The notes beneath the pieces are model-generated. The model ran no database searches. It was not told the origin of the DNA and saw only the letters and a list, made by a program, of their open reading frames with translations. Position numbers and translations under genes: made by a program. A DNA stretch of 14,490 nucleotides from CAYONM01 sp964405325 (GTDB taxonomy: Bacteria > Planctomycetota > UBA11346). Location of the stretch: positions 1 through 14,490 of the forward strand of contig CAYONM010000079.1 in the NCBI GenBank assembly GCA_964405325.1, written 5' to 3'. Positions within the stretch are counted from its first letter, which is position 1. Each line of letters opens with the position of its first letter. Positions 6,739-14,339 of this stretch are shown here, piece after piece.

Positions 6739-7752
6739 TCATTTGCCCTGTGCGAGCAGCTCTTTCATGATGTCGAGCTGCGTCAATTCCTCGTCGATAG
6801 CGGCAATCCGCTCCGTCTTTTCGGCCTCGGAGTAGTCGCTGCTCTTCTGCAACTTGAGCTTGTTCTTCACCAAGGCGAGCTGGCGAATAGGCAGCAACTG
6901 GTGATTACTGCTATCCACGAAAGGCGCCAACCCGGAGCTGGTCTTGGCCAGCACGGCACGGGCCTGGGCGATCTCCTCATCGCTGCCGAGACGACCGTAG
7001 GACAGAAAAAAGGCCTTAAGGGTCTGCTTGTTGGCATCCGGCAGATTCTTACGCCAGACAAAAGGGTCATTCGGAATCAGGGGAGATTTCCAGACGACCC
7101 GGATCTGATCGGCAACACCCGGGTTCTTCTGCTGCATGCGACGCAGGCTCTCTGTGTTGTTGGTGGCGAAATCGACCTTCTTGTTGGCTACCGATAACAG
7201 GTTCGACTCATGGTTGGCATTGGTCACGTTGGCGAAGGCGTCAACCGGGTCGATACCGCGGCGGGCCCAAATGTAGAAGCTGGGAATCAAGAAGCCGGAG
7301 GTGGAGTTGGGGTCACCGTTACCAAAGCTCAGGTTGCTGCCCTGGGCGATGATATCGTCGATGGTCTGATAGGGGCTGTCCTTGTGCACCACGATCAGAG
7401 ACCAATAGCCTGGATTACCCTCCACGTCGACGGTCTGGGTGAAGATCTCGCCGCCGGAGCGGTCCACCGCCTCCATGGCGCTCTTGTTGCCGAACCAGGC
7501 GAATTCCACTTTATCATAGCGCATCGCTTCGATGACGCCGGCGTAATCGGGGGCGAAGAAGGGCTCGATCTCGTAGCCGGTCTTCTTGCTCATAGCAGAG
7601 ATGAAACCGCCCCAGCTGGCCTTGAGGTTTTCGCTGCTTTCAGTTGAGATGATGCCGAAGCGAAGCTTCTGCAGTTCCTGTTCCTGGGCGTGCAGGCCAG
7701 CAGCCAGCAGGAAGACGGCGCAAATGGCCGCAAAACGAATGATAGTGCTCAT
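6739..7752 (-). CDS. phnD: Phosphonate-binding periplasmic protein PhnD
   Basis: 337-residue substrate-binding protein of the PhnCDE importer. It has a Sec signal peptide: a short basic start, hydrophobic core AAICAVFLLAAG and probable cleavage after LHA (about residue 22), with no lipobox cysteine. The mature protein opens with LRFGIISTESSENL, the usual first strand of the PhnD family. AMRYDKVEFAWFGN, GYWSLIVVHKDSP and the ligand-loop motif DPNSTSGFLIP are family hallmarks. The C-terminal 40 residues are charged and helical. The frame is open upstream to 7986, but the ATG at 7752 directly precedes the signal peptide and has GGAG upstream. It lies 41 bp after phnC. The two hairpins after it probably raise its level relative to phnE. 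Confidence 0.95.
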   Translation of the reverse strand: MSTIIRFAAICAVFLLAAGLHAQEQELQKLRFGIISTESSENLKASWGGFISAMSKKTGYEIEPFFAPDYAGVIEAMRYDKVEFAWFGNKSAMEAVDRSGGEIFTQTVDVEGNPGYWSLIVVHKDSPYQTIDDIIAQGSNLSFGNGDPNSTSGFLIPSFYIWARRGIDPVDAFANVTNANHESNLLSVANKKVDFATNNTESLRRMQQKNPGVADQIRVVWKSPLIPNDPFVWRKNLPDANKQTLKAFFLSYGRLGSDEEIAQARAVLAKTSSGLAPFVDSSNHQLLPIRQLALVKNKLKLQKSSDYSEAEKTERIAAIDEELTQLDIMKELLAQGK

Positions 7753-7793
7753 GGCGAGCGACTCCTTGTCGGTGGAAGATGAAGATGCTGCTG

Positions 7794-8660
7794 CTAGCCG
7801 GCCATGGCTGCAGCATTGGGAAGAGGGTGGGAAGGGTGGGTTGGGGGAATGGCGGTCGTGGTATCCAGAATACCGGCGTCGTCGGCTTCGGAACCGTAGA
7901 TATCCTGCAAAGTCGCCACATCCAGATCCTGTGGTGGACCATCGAAGGCGATGCGACCATCTTTCAGACCGATGATACGCGGGCAAAAACGCTTGGCGAA
8001 TTCAACCTGATGCAAACAGACCACGACGGTGGTGTGATCGATACGGTTCACATCACGCAGGGTCTGCATGACCTTGCGCGAGGCCTCCGGGTCGAGCGAG
8101 GCGATGGGTTCATCGGCCAACATCAGAGTTGCCCCTTGGATGATGGCCCGGGTGATGGCAGCGCGCTGCTGCTGACCACCGGAGAGGGTGCCGGCCCGCT
8201 GACCGGCGTGATCAGCGATACCGACGCGGCTCAACACGGCCATGGCCATACGTTTTTCATCGCGGGTGAAGATACCGGTCAGACTGCGCCAGATCGGCAT
8301 GGTGGCCAAGCGGCCGATCATGACATTGGTCAGCAGGCTCAGGCGATCGACCAGATTGAAATGCTGAAATATAAATCCGATATCTTGACGCACGCGGCGC
8401 AGATCCTTGGCCAAACGTCCGCCGGACTGGACTTTCTTACCTTGCACAACGATGGTCCCGGAATCCTTGTCTCCCGCCACCAGGCCGGTGAGATGCCGCA
8501 GGAGCGTGCTCTTGCCAGAACCGGAAGCACCGATCAGGCCCACCATCTCGCCATCGGCGATCTCAAGCGACACCTCGTGCAAGGCCTTGTGTTTTCGATG
8601 CAATGAACGGAAGGTTTTGCTCAAACGCTCCACGCGCACCGCCAAAGGTTTATCGCTCAT
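7794..8660 (-). CDS. phnC: Phosphonate ABC transporter ATP-binding protein PhnC
   Basis: 288-residue ABC ATPase that powers phosphonate import at the inner membrane. Walker A GASGSGKST is at residues 44-52, Q-loop Gln99 in FIFQHFNLV, signature LSGGQ at 159-163, Walker B LMLADEP ending at 185, and the H-loop His217. The stretch RLSLLTNVMIGRLA after the Q-loop is characteristic of PhnC. A Pro/His/Thr-rich tail of about 25 residues extends past the usual end. An in-frame GTG at 8678 exists, but AAGGAG seven bases before ATG 8660 fixes the start. That ATG overlaps the phnN stop by ATGA, so translation is coupled. Confidence 0.95.
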   Translation of the reverse strand: MSDKPLAVRVERLSKTFRSLHRKHKALHEVSLEIADGEMVGLIGASGSGKSTLLRHLTGLVAGDKDSGTIVVQGKKVQSGGRLAKDLRRVRQDIGFIFQHFNLVDRLSLLTNVMIGRLATMPIWRSLTGIFTRDEKRMAMAVLSRVGIADHAGQRAGTLSGGQQQRAAITRAIIQGATLMLADEPIASLDPEASRKVMQTLRDVNRIDHTTVVVCLHQVEFAKRFCPRIIGLKDGRIAFDGPPQDLDVATLQDIYGSEADDAGILDTTTAIPPTHPSHPLPNAAAMAG

Positions 8661-9250
8661 AAATGGCTCCTTGCGCACTGGGCGTAGACCGGTTCATCGC
8701 CGGTCTGACGCATCAGCAGGTCACACAGTTGCCGACCGGCGTGAGCCAGGTCGTAGTTGTTGTCGATGCGGTGGATGTGATGTCCGTCGATGATGACGGG
8801 AATGTCCCGCCGTAGACGTTCAGCAATGGATTGGCGACTCTCCCGCCCACGCTTGGCCAAACGCTCGGCCCGGACCACGACATCCGCCGAAATATGCACG
8901 ATGGTCGCCGCCGGATATCGGTGCAGACAATCAGCAAGGGCACCCCGGGAACCGTTCAGTATCACCGTGGCGCCATGCGCGAGCCAGTGGTCCAACTCGA
9001 TGCCGATACCATAGTCCAGGCCATTTGCCGACCAGTGCAGGGCGAAGGCACCGATGGCCAGGCGGCGGGAAAAATCCGCCTGATCCAATGATATGAAATT
9101 CTCCCCGATACCGGTGGGGCGGGTGCAATAACGGTGCGCCCGGATGACGAATCTGGACGAATCCAGGTGCTTCAGACACCAATCGATGCAGCTGTCCTTG
9201 CCGGCACCACTGGGACCGGCAATAATCATCAGACGACGACCATCGCTCAT
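8657..9250 (-). CDS. phnN: Ribose 1,5-bisphosphate phosphokinase PhnN
   Basis: 197-residue P-loop kinase that phosphorylates ribose 1,5-bisphosphate to PRPP, returning the C-P lyase ribose product to metabolism. The P-loop GPSGAGKDS is at residues 12-20, after the hydrophobic strand LMIIA; the Lys-Asp-Ser ending is typical of PhnN. HRYCTRP follows as in guanylate-kinase-like relatives, then HWSANGLDYGIG and VILNGSRGAL. The frame is open to 9331, but ATG 9250 has GGAG upstream and overlaps the phnM stop by ATGA. The C-terminus likewise overlaps the phnC start. It is slightly longer than E. coli PhnN because of a short C-terminal tail. Confidence 0.92.
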   Translation of the reverse strand: MSDGRRLMIIAGPSGAGKDSCIDWCLKHLDSSRFVIRAHRYCTRPTGIGENFISLDQADFSRRLAIGAFALHWSANGLDYGIGIELDHWLAHGATVILNGSRGALADCLHRYPAATIVHISADVVVRAERLAKRGRESRQSIAERLRRDIPVIIDGHHIHRIDNNYDLAHAGRQLCDLLMRQTGDEPVYAQCARSHL

Positions 9251-10425
9251 AGCGACAACTCCGATTGCACCGGCCACGCCTGTACCTGCGGCGGCTGGCT
9301 GCGGTAGGCCTCGCGCCCCGCCGACCAGCACGACACCACCTGAGGCAGACCGCGCACCAGGGCCACCTGCACCAGATCAGCACGCATACCCTCGGCGATC
9401 CGGCCTCGATCCGTCAGGCCAACAGCCCGTGCCGGAGCGGCAGCCACCATGTCGATGGTCTGGGGCAGCGACAACTGGCTCATATCCGGCAAAGCGAAGG
9501 CGGCAGCCAGCATCGTCCACGGCACGTAGTCGGCGCAGAGGGCATCCAGGCAACCATCCAGAACGGCATCGAGGGCGCGCATATTGCCAGACTGACTGCC
9601 GCCGCGTACCATATTCGGCGCCCCCATGATGGTGCACAAACCGGCCGCATGGGCGTAACGAGCGGTGTCCAGATTGATCGGGAATTCACTGATGGTGCCA
9701 CCAAGGGCGCTGATGAATTGCACCCGTTGCTCACTGTCGTCATCGTGACTGGCAACGGCCACGCCCTTGCCTCGCGCATGGCGAACCAGGTCGGCCACCC
9801 GCTCCCAGCCTTCATCGGCGGCGGCATTTTTGGCCTCGGCCAAAACCATCACTTCTTCGACACTCAATTTATAGGCACGGCCGTAGTAATTATTGAATGC
9901 CTCGAAAGTCTGGAATTGACCCTGACCTATAGAGTGATCCATGATGCTGAGCAAGTCCACCGCGCCTTCATCAATGAGCGCGACGATGGCATCGTAGCCA
10001 CCGGCGTCGGTCACCTCGTAGCGCGCATGCAGGCGATGGTCGATGGCGGCATAGGGTTGCCAGGAGGCGATATCGCGGGCGATGGCCGAGGCCATCGCAA
10101 CCGAACGGACGCTGCATTCATGATCGGCAAAACTCACCGCATGATAGATGGTGCTGATCCCGGCACTGGCGTAGAGGCGATCGGCCTGAGGCATCACATG
10201 CTGCATGGGCATAGTCACGCCCGGTCGGCTCTCGATAATTTTTTCAAGCGCATCGCAGTGCACATCCACCGCGCCAGGGATGATCAAGCCCCCCTGGCAG
10301 TCGATGTCATCACCCTGGCAGAAACCGTTCAACGCCGTGATAACGCCTGCATCAATGGTGATGGTGGTATCTGGGTGAACACCGTCTTCGTGCAGAACGC
10401 TGCAGTTGACCAAACGGACGGGCAT
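9247..10425 (-). CDS. phnM: Alpha-D-ribose 1-methylphosphonate 5-triphosphate diphosphatase PhnM
   Basis: 392-residue amidohydrolase-superfamily enzyme that removes pyrophosphate from the ribosyl-phosphonate triphosphate, giving the substrate for PhnJ. The metal site is read from His56-x-Asp58 in VDVHCDALEK, then IDHRLHARYEV, LLSIMDHSIGQGQF, VASHDDDS and the family hallmark GAPNMVRGGSQSGN, followed by ADYVPW. Of three in-frame starts (10479, 10437, 10425), the ATG at 10425 has GGAG six bases upstream and fits where homologues begin. It is first in the minus-strand unit and divergent from phnF, with 134 bp between the starts. Its stop overlaps the phnN start. Confidence 0.95.
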   Translation of the reverse strand: MPVRLVNCSVLHEDGVHPDTTITIDAGVITALNGFCQGDDIDCQGGLIIPGAVDVHCDALEKIIESRPGVTMPMQHVMPQADRLYASAGISTIYHAVSFADHECSVRSVAMASAIARDIASWQPYAAIDHRLHARYEVTDAGGYDAIVALIDEGAVDLLSIMDHSIGQGQFQTFEAFNNYYGRAYKLSVEEVMVLAEAKNAAADEGWERVADLVRHARGKGVAVASHDDDSEQRVQFISALGGTISEFPINLDTARYAHAAGLCTIMGAPNMVRGGSQSGNMRALDAVLDGCLDALCADYVPWTMLAAAFALPDMSQLSLPQTIDMVAAAPARAVGLTDRGRIAEGMRADLVQVALVRGLPQVVSCWSAGREAYRSQPPQVQAWPVQSELSL

Positions 10426-10448
10426 GTGCTTCTCCATGATTCGAGTGC

Positions 10449-10454
10449 ATTCTA
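10449..10454 (-). promoter_or_regulatory. Candidate -10 element for phnM
   Basis: On the minus strand this reads TAGAAT, five of six matches to the sigma-70 -10 box, 23 bp before the phnM start. The best upstream -35 candidate (TTGCGG, within the 10474-10491 palindrome) is at a poor 19-bp spacing, so the call is tentative. Confidence 0.25.
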
Positions 10455-10473
10455 TGCCCGGATCGACATCCCT

Positions 10474-10491
10474 CCGCAAATGAATTTGCGG
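10474..10491. promoter_or_regulatory. Perfect palindrome upstream of phnM
   Basis: CCGCAAATGAATTTGCGG: 8-bp arms around a 2-bp centre. The short centre makes it a better protein-binding site than an RNA hairpin. It lies where the -35 region of a phnM promoter would be, 49 bp before the phnM ATG. A related but imperfect copy is at 3460-3476. It differs from the PhnF-type site at 10536-10547, so a second regulator may act here. No PHO box was found in the region. Confidence 0.4.
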
Positions 10492-10535
10492 TTCACGTCC
10501 ACTTCTCCTGTTCTTTATTGGAGCGCCGATCGGAG

Positions 10536-10547
10536 TTGTCTAGACAA
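10536..10547. promoter_or_regulatory. Probable PhnF operator
   Basis: TTGTCTAGACAA is a perfect 12-bp palindrome. Its core GTCTAGAC matches the GT-N-TA-N-AC site of HutC-type GntR regulators, the subfamily PhnF belongs to. It lies 12 bp before the favoured phnF ATG (10560) and 110 bp before phnM. Autorepression of phnF-GHIJK, and possibly control of phnM, are inferred. Confidence 0.65.
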
Positions 10548-10559
10548 TAGGGCATGTTC

Positions 10560-11279
10560 ATGAAGCCACCTCGTGACGACAAACAGGCCCTCTACCAGCA
10601 GATTGCCCGGCAACTACGCGATGCGATCTGCCGACGGTACCAACCAGGCGAATTCCTGCCCAGCGAGCAGGAACTCGCCCTCCGCTACGAGGTGAATCGG
10701 CACACGCTCCGCCGTGCCGTGGACGAATTGATCGACGCCGGATTGGTGGAACGCCGACGTGGTCGGGGCACCCTGGTTATCGATCCTGCCATTATCTTTC
10801 CCATTCGCAGCCGTACCCGCTTCACCGAATCCATGGAAACCATGGGCAACAGTTGTGATAGTCGCCTGCTGTTCGCCTGCATTGCAGCGGTCACACCAGA
10901 AACCGCATCCGAACTGGACCTGACCCCTGGTGACGAGGTGGTATGGCTGGAATTGCAACGACTGGTCGAGCAGGAACCGGTGTCGGTCAGTACCATTTTT
11001 CTCGCGGCAAAACGATTTGGCGGTTTGATAGAGGCCTACCGCGGTGGCTCGTTGCACGCGCACCTGGAGACCAATTACCAGCTGCAGCTGCGCCGCAAAC
11101 GTTCGTTGATCACCGCCGTGATGCCGCAAACCGAGGAAGCGCATGCGCTGCGATTACCGCGCAATCGACCCGTCCTGCGCTGTTGCTCGGTCAATGTGGA
11201 TATCAGCAACGACCAACCTATCGAATATTGCATCAGCCGTTTTCGCGCCGATCGCTGCCAATTGGAGATACGTCCATGA
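10560..11279 (+). CDS. phnF: GntR/HutC-family transcriptional regulator PhnF
   Basis: 239-residue DNA-binding regulator of the phn genes. The N-terminal winged helix-turn-helix (about 8-75) shows the GntR signature: LYQQIARQLRDAI, GEFLPSEQELALRYEVNRHT, LRRAVDELIDAGLVERRRGRGT. The C-terminal UTRA ligand domain (about 85-235) contains GDEVVWLELQRL and the closing PIEYCISRFRADRCQLEI. ATG 10554 is in frame, but AGGG seven bases before ATG 10560 favours the latter. The stop overlaps the phnG start as ATGA, so regulator and enzyme genes are co-translated. A matching palindrome just upstream supports autoregulation. The ligand is unknown. Confidence 0.93.
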   Translation: MKPPRDDKQALYQQIARQLRDAICRRYQPGEFLPSEQELALRYEVNRHTLRRAVDELIDAGLVERRRGRGTLVIDPAIIFPIRSRTRFTESMETMGNSCDSRLLFACIAAVTPETASELDLTPGDEVVWLELQRLVEQEPVSVSTIFLAAKRFGGLIEAYRGGSLHAHLETNYQLQLRRKRSLITAVMPQTEEAHALRLPRNRPVLRCCSVNVDISNDQPIEYCISRFRADRCQLEIRP

Positions 11280-11740
11280 CCACTGAACAACTGCCCCCGC
11301 GCGGGATCTGGTTACGCTGCTTGCAAGCGCTCGAGCCAGAGGCCGTACTCGGCCTGACAGCCGAACTCCGTCGGCATTTGACCATTCGCCACCGCCGTGT
11401 TCCACAAACGGGTCTGGCTTTGCTGGAAATGCGCGAGCCCAACTATGGCGAGCGCTTCAATCTCGGCGAAATTCCCGTAGGGGTGGTTGAGTTGGAGATC
11501 ACCGACGCAAGCGGCGACACTCACGTCGGCGCGGCCCAGGCCATGACCACCGATCCGGCCCTGGTCGAGGCCCTGGCCTTGTGCGACGGAGTGTTGGCCA
11601 ACGCACTCCCCGGCGCGGAGCAGGTCGCCCAACTGGTGTGCCGGGGTCAAGCACAGGTACACGAACTCGACCGTCAGCGGGCCGGCATAATGGGCCGCAC
11701 CGCCGTGACCTTCGACCTGCTGGAGGAAGACAACGAATGA
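11276..11740 (+). CDS. phnG: C-P lyase core subunit PhnG
   Basis: 154-residue subunit of the PhnGHIJ core complex. With PhnI, PhnH and phnL-type partners it supports transfer of phosphonate to the ribose C1 of ATP. The family motif FNLGE is at residues 61-65, preceded by GLALLEMREP and followed by strands VVELEIT, GAAQAM and a helical ALVEALALCDGVLA segment. Length matches the family (about 150). The ATG overlaps the phnF stop (ATGA), with TGGAG upstream; the frame extends far upstream but only in the shadow of phnF. The stop overlaps the phnH start. Confidence 0.93.
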   Translation: MTTEQLPPRGIWLRCLQALEPEAVLGLTAELRRHLTIRHRRVPQTGLALLEMREPNYGERFNLGEIPVGVVELEITDASGDTHVGAAQAMTTDPALVEALALCDGVLANALPGAEQVAQLVCRGQAQVHELDRQRAGIMGRTAVTFDLLEEDNE

Positions 11741-12303
11741 GCACCACCACGCTGCATCCCATTTGGACGGAAAACGCTCAACAGTTCTTGTTTCGCCATG
11801 TGTTGCAGGCCATGAGTTATCCCGGGCGCATCGTCGACTGCAGCGATGCCATCGCCGATGCCGACTGCGCCCTGGCCGTCTTGGCCAGTCTGCTCGATCA
11901 TGCCTGCCGTCTGTCCGACCCGACCAAACTGATCAGCCAGGCCGACCAGCGCTTGCTGGAAACCACGGCGAGCGATGCGGAAGCAGCCGACTGGCTGGTA
12001 ATGCCGGCTGACCAGCCGCCGAAGACAGATTGGTCGCTTCGCTGTGGGACGATTCACCAGCCGGAAGCCTCGTGCACCGTGGTCCTGCGCGGCGTGCAGT
12101 TTGGCACCGGCACTTACCTGCAGCTGTCCGGACCCGGCATTGCCGAGCGCACCGATGTATTCATCGACAAACTCGACCCCGCCTGGCTAGAGCTGCGCGC
12201 GCTGTACTGCGCCAAACCACCCATGGGCATCGACCTGATTGTGTGTGGCGATCAATCGGTGCTCTGCCTGCCGCGCACCACCACCATCGACAAGGAGGGC
12301 TGA
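11737..12303 (+). CDS. phnH: C-P lyase core subunit PhnH
   Basis: 188-residue subunit of the C-P lyase core complex; homologues adopt a PLP-transferase-like fold without PLP and bind PhnJ. Family features seen: HVLQAMSYPGRIVD near residues 18-33, LAVLASLLDHACRL, VVLRGVQFGTGTYLQLSGPGI and the final PPMGIDLIVCGDQSVLCLPRTT. GGAGGAAG precedes the ATG, which overlaps the phnG stop as ATGA. phnI starts 3 bp after its stop, and AAGGAGG spans the junction. Confidence 0.93.
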   Translation: MSTTTLHPIWTENAQQFLFRHVLQAMSYPGRIVDCSDAIADADCALAVLASLLDHACRLSDPTKLISQADQRLLETTASDAEAADWLVMPADQPPKTDWSLRCGTIHQPEASCTVVLRGVQFGTGTYLQLSGPGIAERTDVFIDKLDPAWLELRALYCAKPPMGIDLIVCGDQSVLCLPRTTTIDKEG

Positions 12304-12306
12304 TCC

Positions 12307-13452
12307 ATGGCCTACGTTGCCATCCAAGGAGGCGCCGCAGCCATCAACGAGGCCAGTGAAGCGCTGGAATTCCTACGTTGTCGCCAAGGCCTCCATGCAG
12401 GGGAACCGCTGTCCACCCAGGATATCGGCGCGCAATTGCACGCCCTGCAATCGCGTGTCCTCTCAGAGGGCGGGGTATATGATCCCGACTTGGCCAATCT
12501 GGCCATCAAACAGAGTTGTGGCGATAGCCTGGAAGCGGCCTTCCTGCTGCGCGCCTATCGCAGCACCAAACCGCGCCTGCCCAGCACGCCCACCCATAAC
12601 AGTGGCGGCATGCGGTTGATCCGCCGCATCTCCTCCGCCTTCAAGGATATTAGCGGTGGGCAGCATCTCGGCGCCACCCGCGATTACACCCAACGTCTGT
12701 TTCGTTTCGATCTGCTGGAGGAAAACGGCGAGGCCTTTCGCGCTCGCGCGCGTGCCTGGATGGATCAGACCGACCTCGATCTACCAGACGAAGAGTTGCA
12801 ATTTCCCCGCGTGGTTGAAGCGCTGCGTGACGAAGGCCTGTTGCCACCTCTGGAGTCCACAGACGCCGAACGTGACCCCATGGACATCACCAGAGAGCCG
12901 CTTGTTTTTCCACTGCCACGCTCAGCCCAGTTGTCCATACTCTCCCGCGGCGAAACTGGCGGCGTGCTGTCCCTCGGTTACAGCGTGATGCGCTCCTATG
13001 GCGACATCCATCCCACCATCGCCGAATTGCGGGTGGGCTACCTGCCGATCATGTTGCCGCACCCTCAAACCGATGAGCCGATCGAAGCCGGCGAGGTCCT
13101 GGTGACCGAATGCCAGATCATCGCCATGTTCGGTGAGGACGACATGCGCGAAGGCCGCCCAACCTTCGGCCTGGGCTACGGTTGCTGTTACGGCCACAAT
13201 GAACACAAAGCCATCGCCATGGCCATGCTCGATCGCTCACTCAACCTGGGACGGTCGCGGGGGGCGCAAGCGCCCAACCAGGATCAGGAATTCGTACTGC
13301 TGCATGTAGACGGGATCGAAAGCATGGGTTTCTGCAATCACTACAAACTCCCGCATTACGTGACCTTCCAAAGCGACCTCGACCGCCTTCGCTACGCCCA
13401 GGAACAGGCCTATATCAAAGCCGGTGGTCGCCTACCGAATGGACGAGGATGA
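12307..13452 (+). CDS. phnI: C-P lyase core subunit PhnI, nucleosidase
   Basis: 381-residue catalytic subunit that displaces adenine from ATP to form the ribosyl-phosphonate triphosphate together with PhnG, PhnH and PhnL. It opens with the typical MAYVAIQGGAAAINEA; LAIKQSCGDSLEAAFLLRAYR follows. The conserved GYGCCYGHNEHKA segment (His297, His300) and ESMGFCNHYKLPHYVTFQS close to the C-terminus are family signatures. It is somewhat longer than E. coli PhnI (about 354 residues), partly through a short tail ending RLPNGRG. AAGGAGG lies upstream of the ATG, and the stop overlaps the first possible phnJ start. Confidence 0.95.
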   Translation: MAYVAIQGGAAAINEASEALEFLRCRQGLHAGEPLSTQDIGAQLHALQSRVLSEGGVYDPDLANLAIKQSCGDSLEAAFLLRAYRSTKPRLPSTPTHNSGGMRLIRRISSAFKDISGGQHLGATRDYTQRLFRFDLLEENGEAFRARARAWMDQTDLDLPDEELQFPRVVEALRDEGLLPPLESTDAERDPMDITREPLVFPLPRSAQLSILSRGETGGVLSLGYSVMRSYGDIHPTIAELRVGYLPIMLPHPQTDEPIEAGEVLVTECQIIAMFGEDDMREGRPTFGLGYGCCYGHNEHKAIAMAMLDRSLNLGRSRGAQAPNQDQEFVLLHVDGIESMGFCNHYKLPHYVTFQSDLDRLRYAQEQAYIKAGGRLPNGRG

Positions 13453-14339
13453 TGGCCATGAACACACCTGCACACGAACCCGCGTATAATTTCGCTTTTC
13501 TCGACGCCTTTGCCAAACGGGAGATCCGACGTTGCCTGCTCAAGGCGGTGGCCCTGCCGGGTCATCTGGTGCCGTACTCGTCCAGGGAAATGCCCATGGC
13601 GCGTGGCTTCGGTACCGGCGGTCTGCAGATCAGTCTCTCCCTGCTGGGAGTGGATGATACCTTGAAAGTGATCGATCAGGGGAGCGATCACTCGGTCAAC
13701 GCCGTCGCCATGCGACAATTCATCACGCGCATGTCGCCGGGGGTCAGCACCACCGAGGAGACCGCCAGCGCGGATATTATTCAAACCCGACACCGGGTGC
13801 CGGAAACCCCGCTGCAAAACAACCAGATCATGGTCTACCAGGTGCCGAAACCGGACGCCCTGGATATTGTCGAGGCCTCCACCGCCCGGCGTAGGCAGCT
13901 GCATGGCGAAGGCGATTACGCTCCGCTGTATATCCGGCTCTATGAAGACCTGGTGCAATTCGGCGAAATCCGCATCGCCAACCGCTATCCGCTGCGCATC
14001 AACGGTCGCTATATCATGGATCCCTCACCCATTCCCCGTTTCGACAACCCGAAACTGCATCAATCACCGGCTCTGCATCTTTTCGGCGCCGGCCGGGAAA
14101 AAATGCTCTATGCCGTCCCCCCTTATTGCGATGCCGACAGCCTGGCCTTTGAAGATGTGCCGTTCCGCATCGAACGCTTTGAAAATGCGGCGGGCGAACG
14201 ACTGGCCTGTGTCGCCTGCGGTTCCCAGAACAGCTATCTTGAGGAATTCATCCGAGACGACGGCGGCAAGGTCTGGCGCTGCTCGGATACCGAATACTGC
14301 GCTCGCATGCGCGCTTCAACCGAGGAGGTGACATCGTGA
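13449..14339 (+). CDS. phnJ: C-P lyase radical SAM subunit PhnJ
   Basis: Up to 296 residues. PhnJ cleaves the C-P bond of ribosyl 1-phosphonate 5-phosphate with a 4Fe-4S cluster and S-adenosylmethionine, releasing the hydrocarbon and a 5-phosphoribosyl 1,2-cyclic phosphate. Cys254, Cys257 and Cys278 are the cluster ligands, and Cys284 in CSDTEYC corresponds to the catalytic thiyl cysteine of E. coli (Cys272). The spacing is Cx2Cx20C, against Cx2Cx21C remembered for E. coli. HLVPYSSREMPMARGFGTGG near the N-terminus and MDPSPIPRFDNPK are family hallmarks. Starts at 13449, 13452 and 13458 are all possible; GAGG is nine bases before 13458, which would give 293 residues. The stop overlaps the phnK start. 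Confidence 0.95.
   Translation: MMAMNTPAHEPAYNFAFLDAFAKREIRRCLLKAVALPGHLVPYSSREMPMARGFGTGGLQISLSLLGVDDTLKVIDQGSDHSVNAVAMRQFITRMSPGVSTTEETASADIIQTRHRVPETPLQNNQIMVYQVPKPDALDIVEASTARRRQLHGEGDYAPLYIRLYEDLVQFGEIRIANRYPLRINGRYIMDPSPIPRFDNPKLHQSPALHLFGAGREKMLYAVPPYCDADSLAFEDVPFRIERFENAAGERLACVACGSQNSYLEEFIRDDGGKVWRCSDTEYCARMRASTEEVTS

Noticed and set aside
7753..7986. N-terminal extension of phnD to 7986
   Set aside because: The extension is Arg/Ser-rich, overlaps the 3' end of phnC, and would bury the signal peptide that starts at the ATG at 7752.
10426..10559. PHO box (tandem CTGTCAT-like repeats) for phosphate control
   Set aside because: No pair of such 7-mers with the right spacing was found on either strand, so PhoB control cannot be claimed from this sequence.
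9265..10563. Open frame of 432 codons on the plus strand
   Set aside because: It is exactly antisense to phnM, whose catalytic motifs are clear; the antisense product has no recognisable domain and arises from GC-rich codon bias.
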